Positions 4,680 through 5,325 of a stretch of DNA of 5,325 nucleotides are shown here, in pieces. Position 1 is the stretch's first letter. Each line of letters starts with the position of its first letter. The stretch lies in contig JAGNOY010000173.1 in NCBI GenBank assembly GCA_017989935.1, forward strand, positions 1 through 5,325, given 5' to 3'. The position numbers and the translations under genes were made by a program. This DNA comes from Chitinophagaceae bacterium. GTDB lineage: Bacteria > Bacteroidota > Bacteroidia > Chitinophagales > Chitinophagaceae. Under the pieces are notes generated by a model. It worked only from the letters and a program-made list of their open reading frames with translations. It searched no databases and had not been told where the DNA came from.

Positions 4680-5325
4680 ATGAAAATATTATACGGCATT
4701 CCGAGTGAAGGGATGGGACACGCAACTAGGAGTAAGGTTGTTGTAGAATATCTATTACAAGCTGGCCATGATGTGCGCTTGGTAAGCAGCGATCGTGCCT
4801 ACAAGTTTCTGAACCAGTATTTCGGCGATCGCGTATATCAAATCAAGGGTTTTCATTTAGCCTATCATCAAGCCGAGGTTTCTATTCGGAAAACCATACT
4901 AAAAACACTGAAAGAAGCTCCTAAAAACCTACTAGAGAATTTTAATAAATATAGTCAAGTTGTGAAGGATTTTAAGCCAGATATTGTGATCAGCGATTTT
5001 GAAAGCTTCACTTTTTTCTTTGCCAAATATCATCAATTACCTTTAATCAGCATCGATAATATGCAGTTATTAGATCGTTGTGAATTAGATATTCAAATTC
5101 CAGCTGAAGAAAAAAAGAATTATGTTTTAGCCAAACAAATTGTAAAAGCAAAAGTTTATGGTGCACAAACATATTTGATTTCCTCCTTTTTTCAACCGAG
5201 TATCAAAAAGCCAAATACTTATTTTGTGCCGCCCATTCTGCGAAAAGAAATAGTAGAAGCTAGCGTTACAAGAAAAAATCATGTGTTGGTGTATCAGACT
5301 TCGACAAGTCAGAATGATTTAGTAT
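4680..5325 (+). CDS. GT-B glycosyltransferase, N-terminal part (runs off window)
   Basis: The first 215 residues of a protein that continues past the right edge. It opens MKILYGIPSEGMGHATRS, a Rossmann strand followed by the G-x-GH-x-x-R loop (11-17) seen in MurG-like and MJ1255-like glycosyltransferases of the GT-B fold. Further N-domain markers are GHDVRLVSS (29-37), the strand KPDIVISDFES (99-109) and LPLISIDN (120-127). VPPILR (183-188) followed by the strand HVLVYQTS (201-208) marks the linker and the start of the C-terminal, nucleotide-sugar-binding domain, which is missing from view. It would transfer a sugar from an activated donor at the cytoplasmic face of the membrane; donor and acceptor cannot be told. 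Its G+C content is higher than that of the two genes to its left. It is divergent from the small hypothetical gene, without a Shine-Dalgarno. Confidence 0.85.
   Translation, partial: MKILYGIPSEGMGHATRSKVVVEYLLQAGHDVRLVSSDRAYKFLNQYFGDRVYQIKGFHLAYHQAEVSIRKTILKTLKEAPKNLLENFNKYSQVVKDFKPDIVISDFESFTFFFAKYHQLPLISIDNMQLLDRCELDIQIPAEEKKNYVLAKQIVKAKVYGAQTYLISSFFQPSIKKPNTYFVPPILRKEIVEASVTRKNHVLVYQTSTSQNDLV

Noticed and set aside
4598..4699. Longer 115-residue version of the small minus-strand protein starting at 4699.
   Set aside because: It would start inside the glycosyltransferase gene and remove the whole divergent intergenic region; the added residues look like translated AT-rich spacer.

Overview
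The window looks like a chromosomal segment from a member of the Bacteroidota. The protein sequences (a Crp/Fnr regulator with an N-terminal CxxC, an Ffh that opens MFTSLSDRLEGAFKQLKGEG, a short lipoprotein with an SxxSC lipobox) read like that phylum. None of the gene starts has a clear Shine-Dalgarno sequence. Three starts are preceded by the Bacteroidota-type -7 box TAnnTTTG, in one case with a -33 TTTG at the expected distance. I cannot name the genus.

Layout, left to right. Positions 1-123 hold no gene I can support. A Crp/Fnr-family regulator lies on the minus strand (124-831). It diverges across a 366-base intergenic region from ffh (1198-2520), the SRP GTPase. That gap carries a palindrome with flanking direct repeats at the regulator's start, a GC-rich hairpin-bearing element that resembles an interspersed repeat, and a likely ffh promoter. 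Ten bases after ffh comes rnhA (RNase HI). A well-formed promoter then leads into a 67-residue cysteine-rich lipoprotein, followed after only 2 bases by a 359-residue caspase-like (clan CD) cysteine protease homologue. Its stop overlaps by 11 bases the stop of a convergent small gene (81 residues with my chosen start). The right edge holds the N-terminal half of a GT-B glycosyltransferase, which runs off the window.

How the genes fit together. The left two thirds is housekeeping: a global-type regulator, protein targeting and RNA/DNA hybrid removal. The part most likely to be accessory is 3283-4597, the caspase-like protein and the convergent small gene. It is visibly more A+T rich than ffh and rnhA, and it sits between ordinary chromosomal genes. 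The caspase-like protein keeps the His (SGHG) and Cys (NCC) motifs of the fold, but has Asn where metacaspases usually have Asp, and a long lysine-rich insert between the active-site strand and the C-terminal part of the fold. No recruiting or sensor domain is fused to it. Whether it works with the lipoprotein upstream or the small convergent protein is not known; position is the only evidence.
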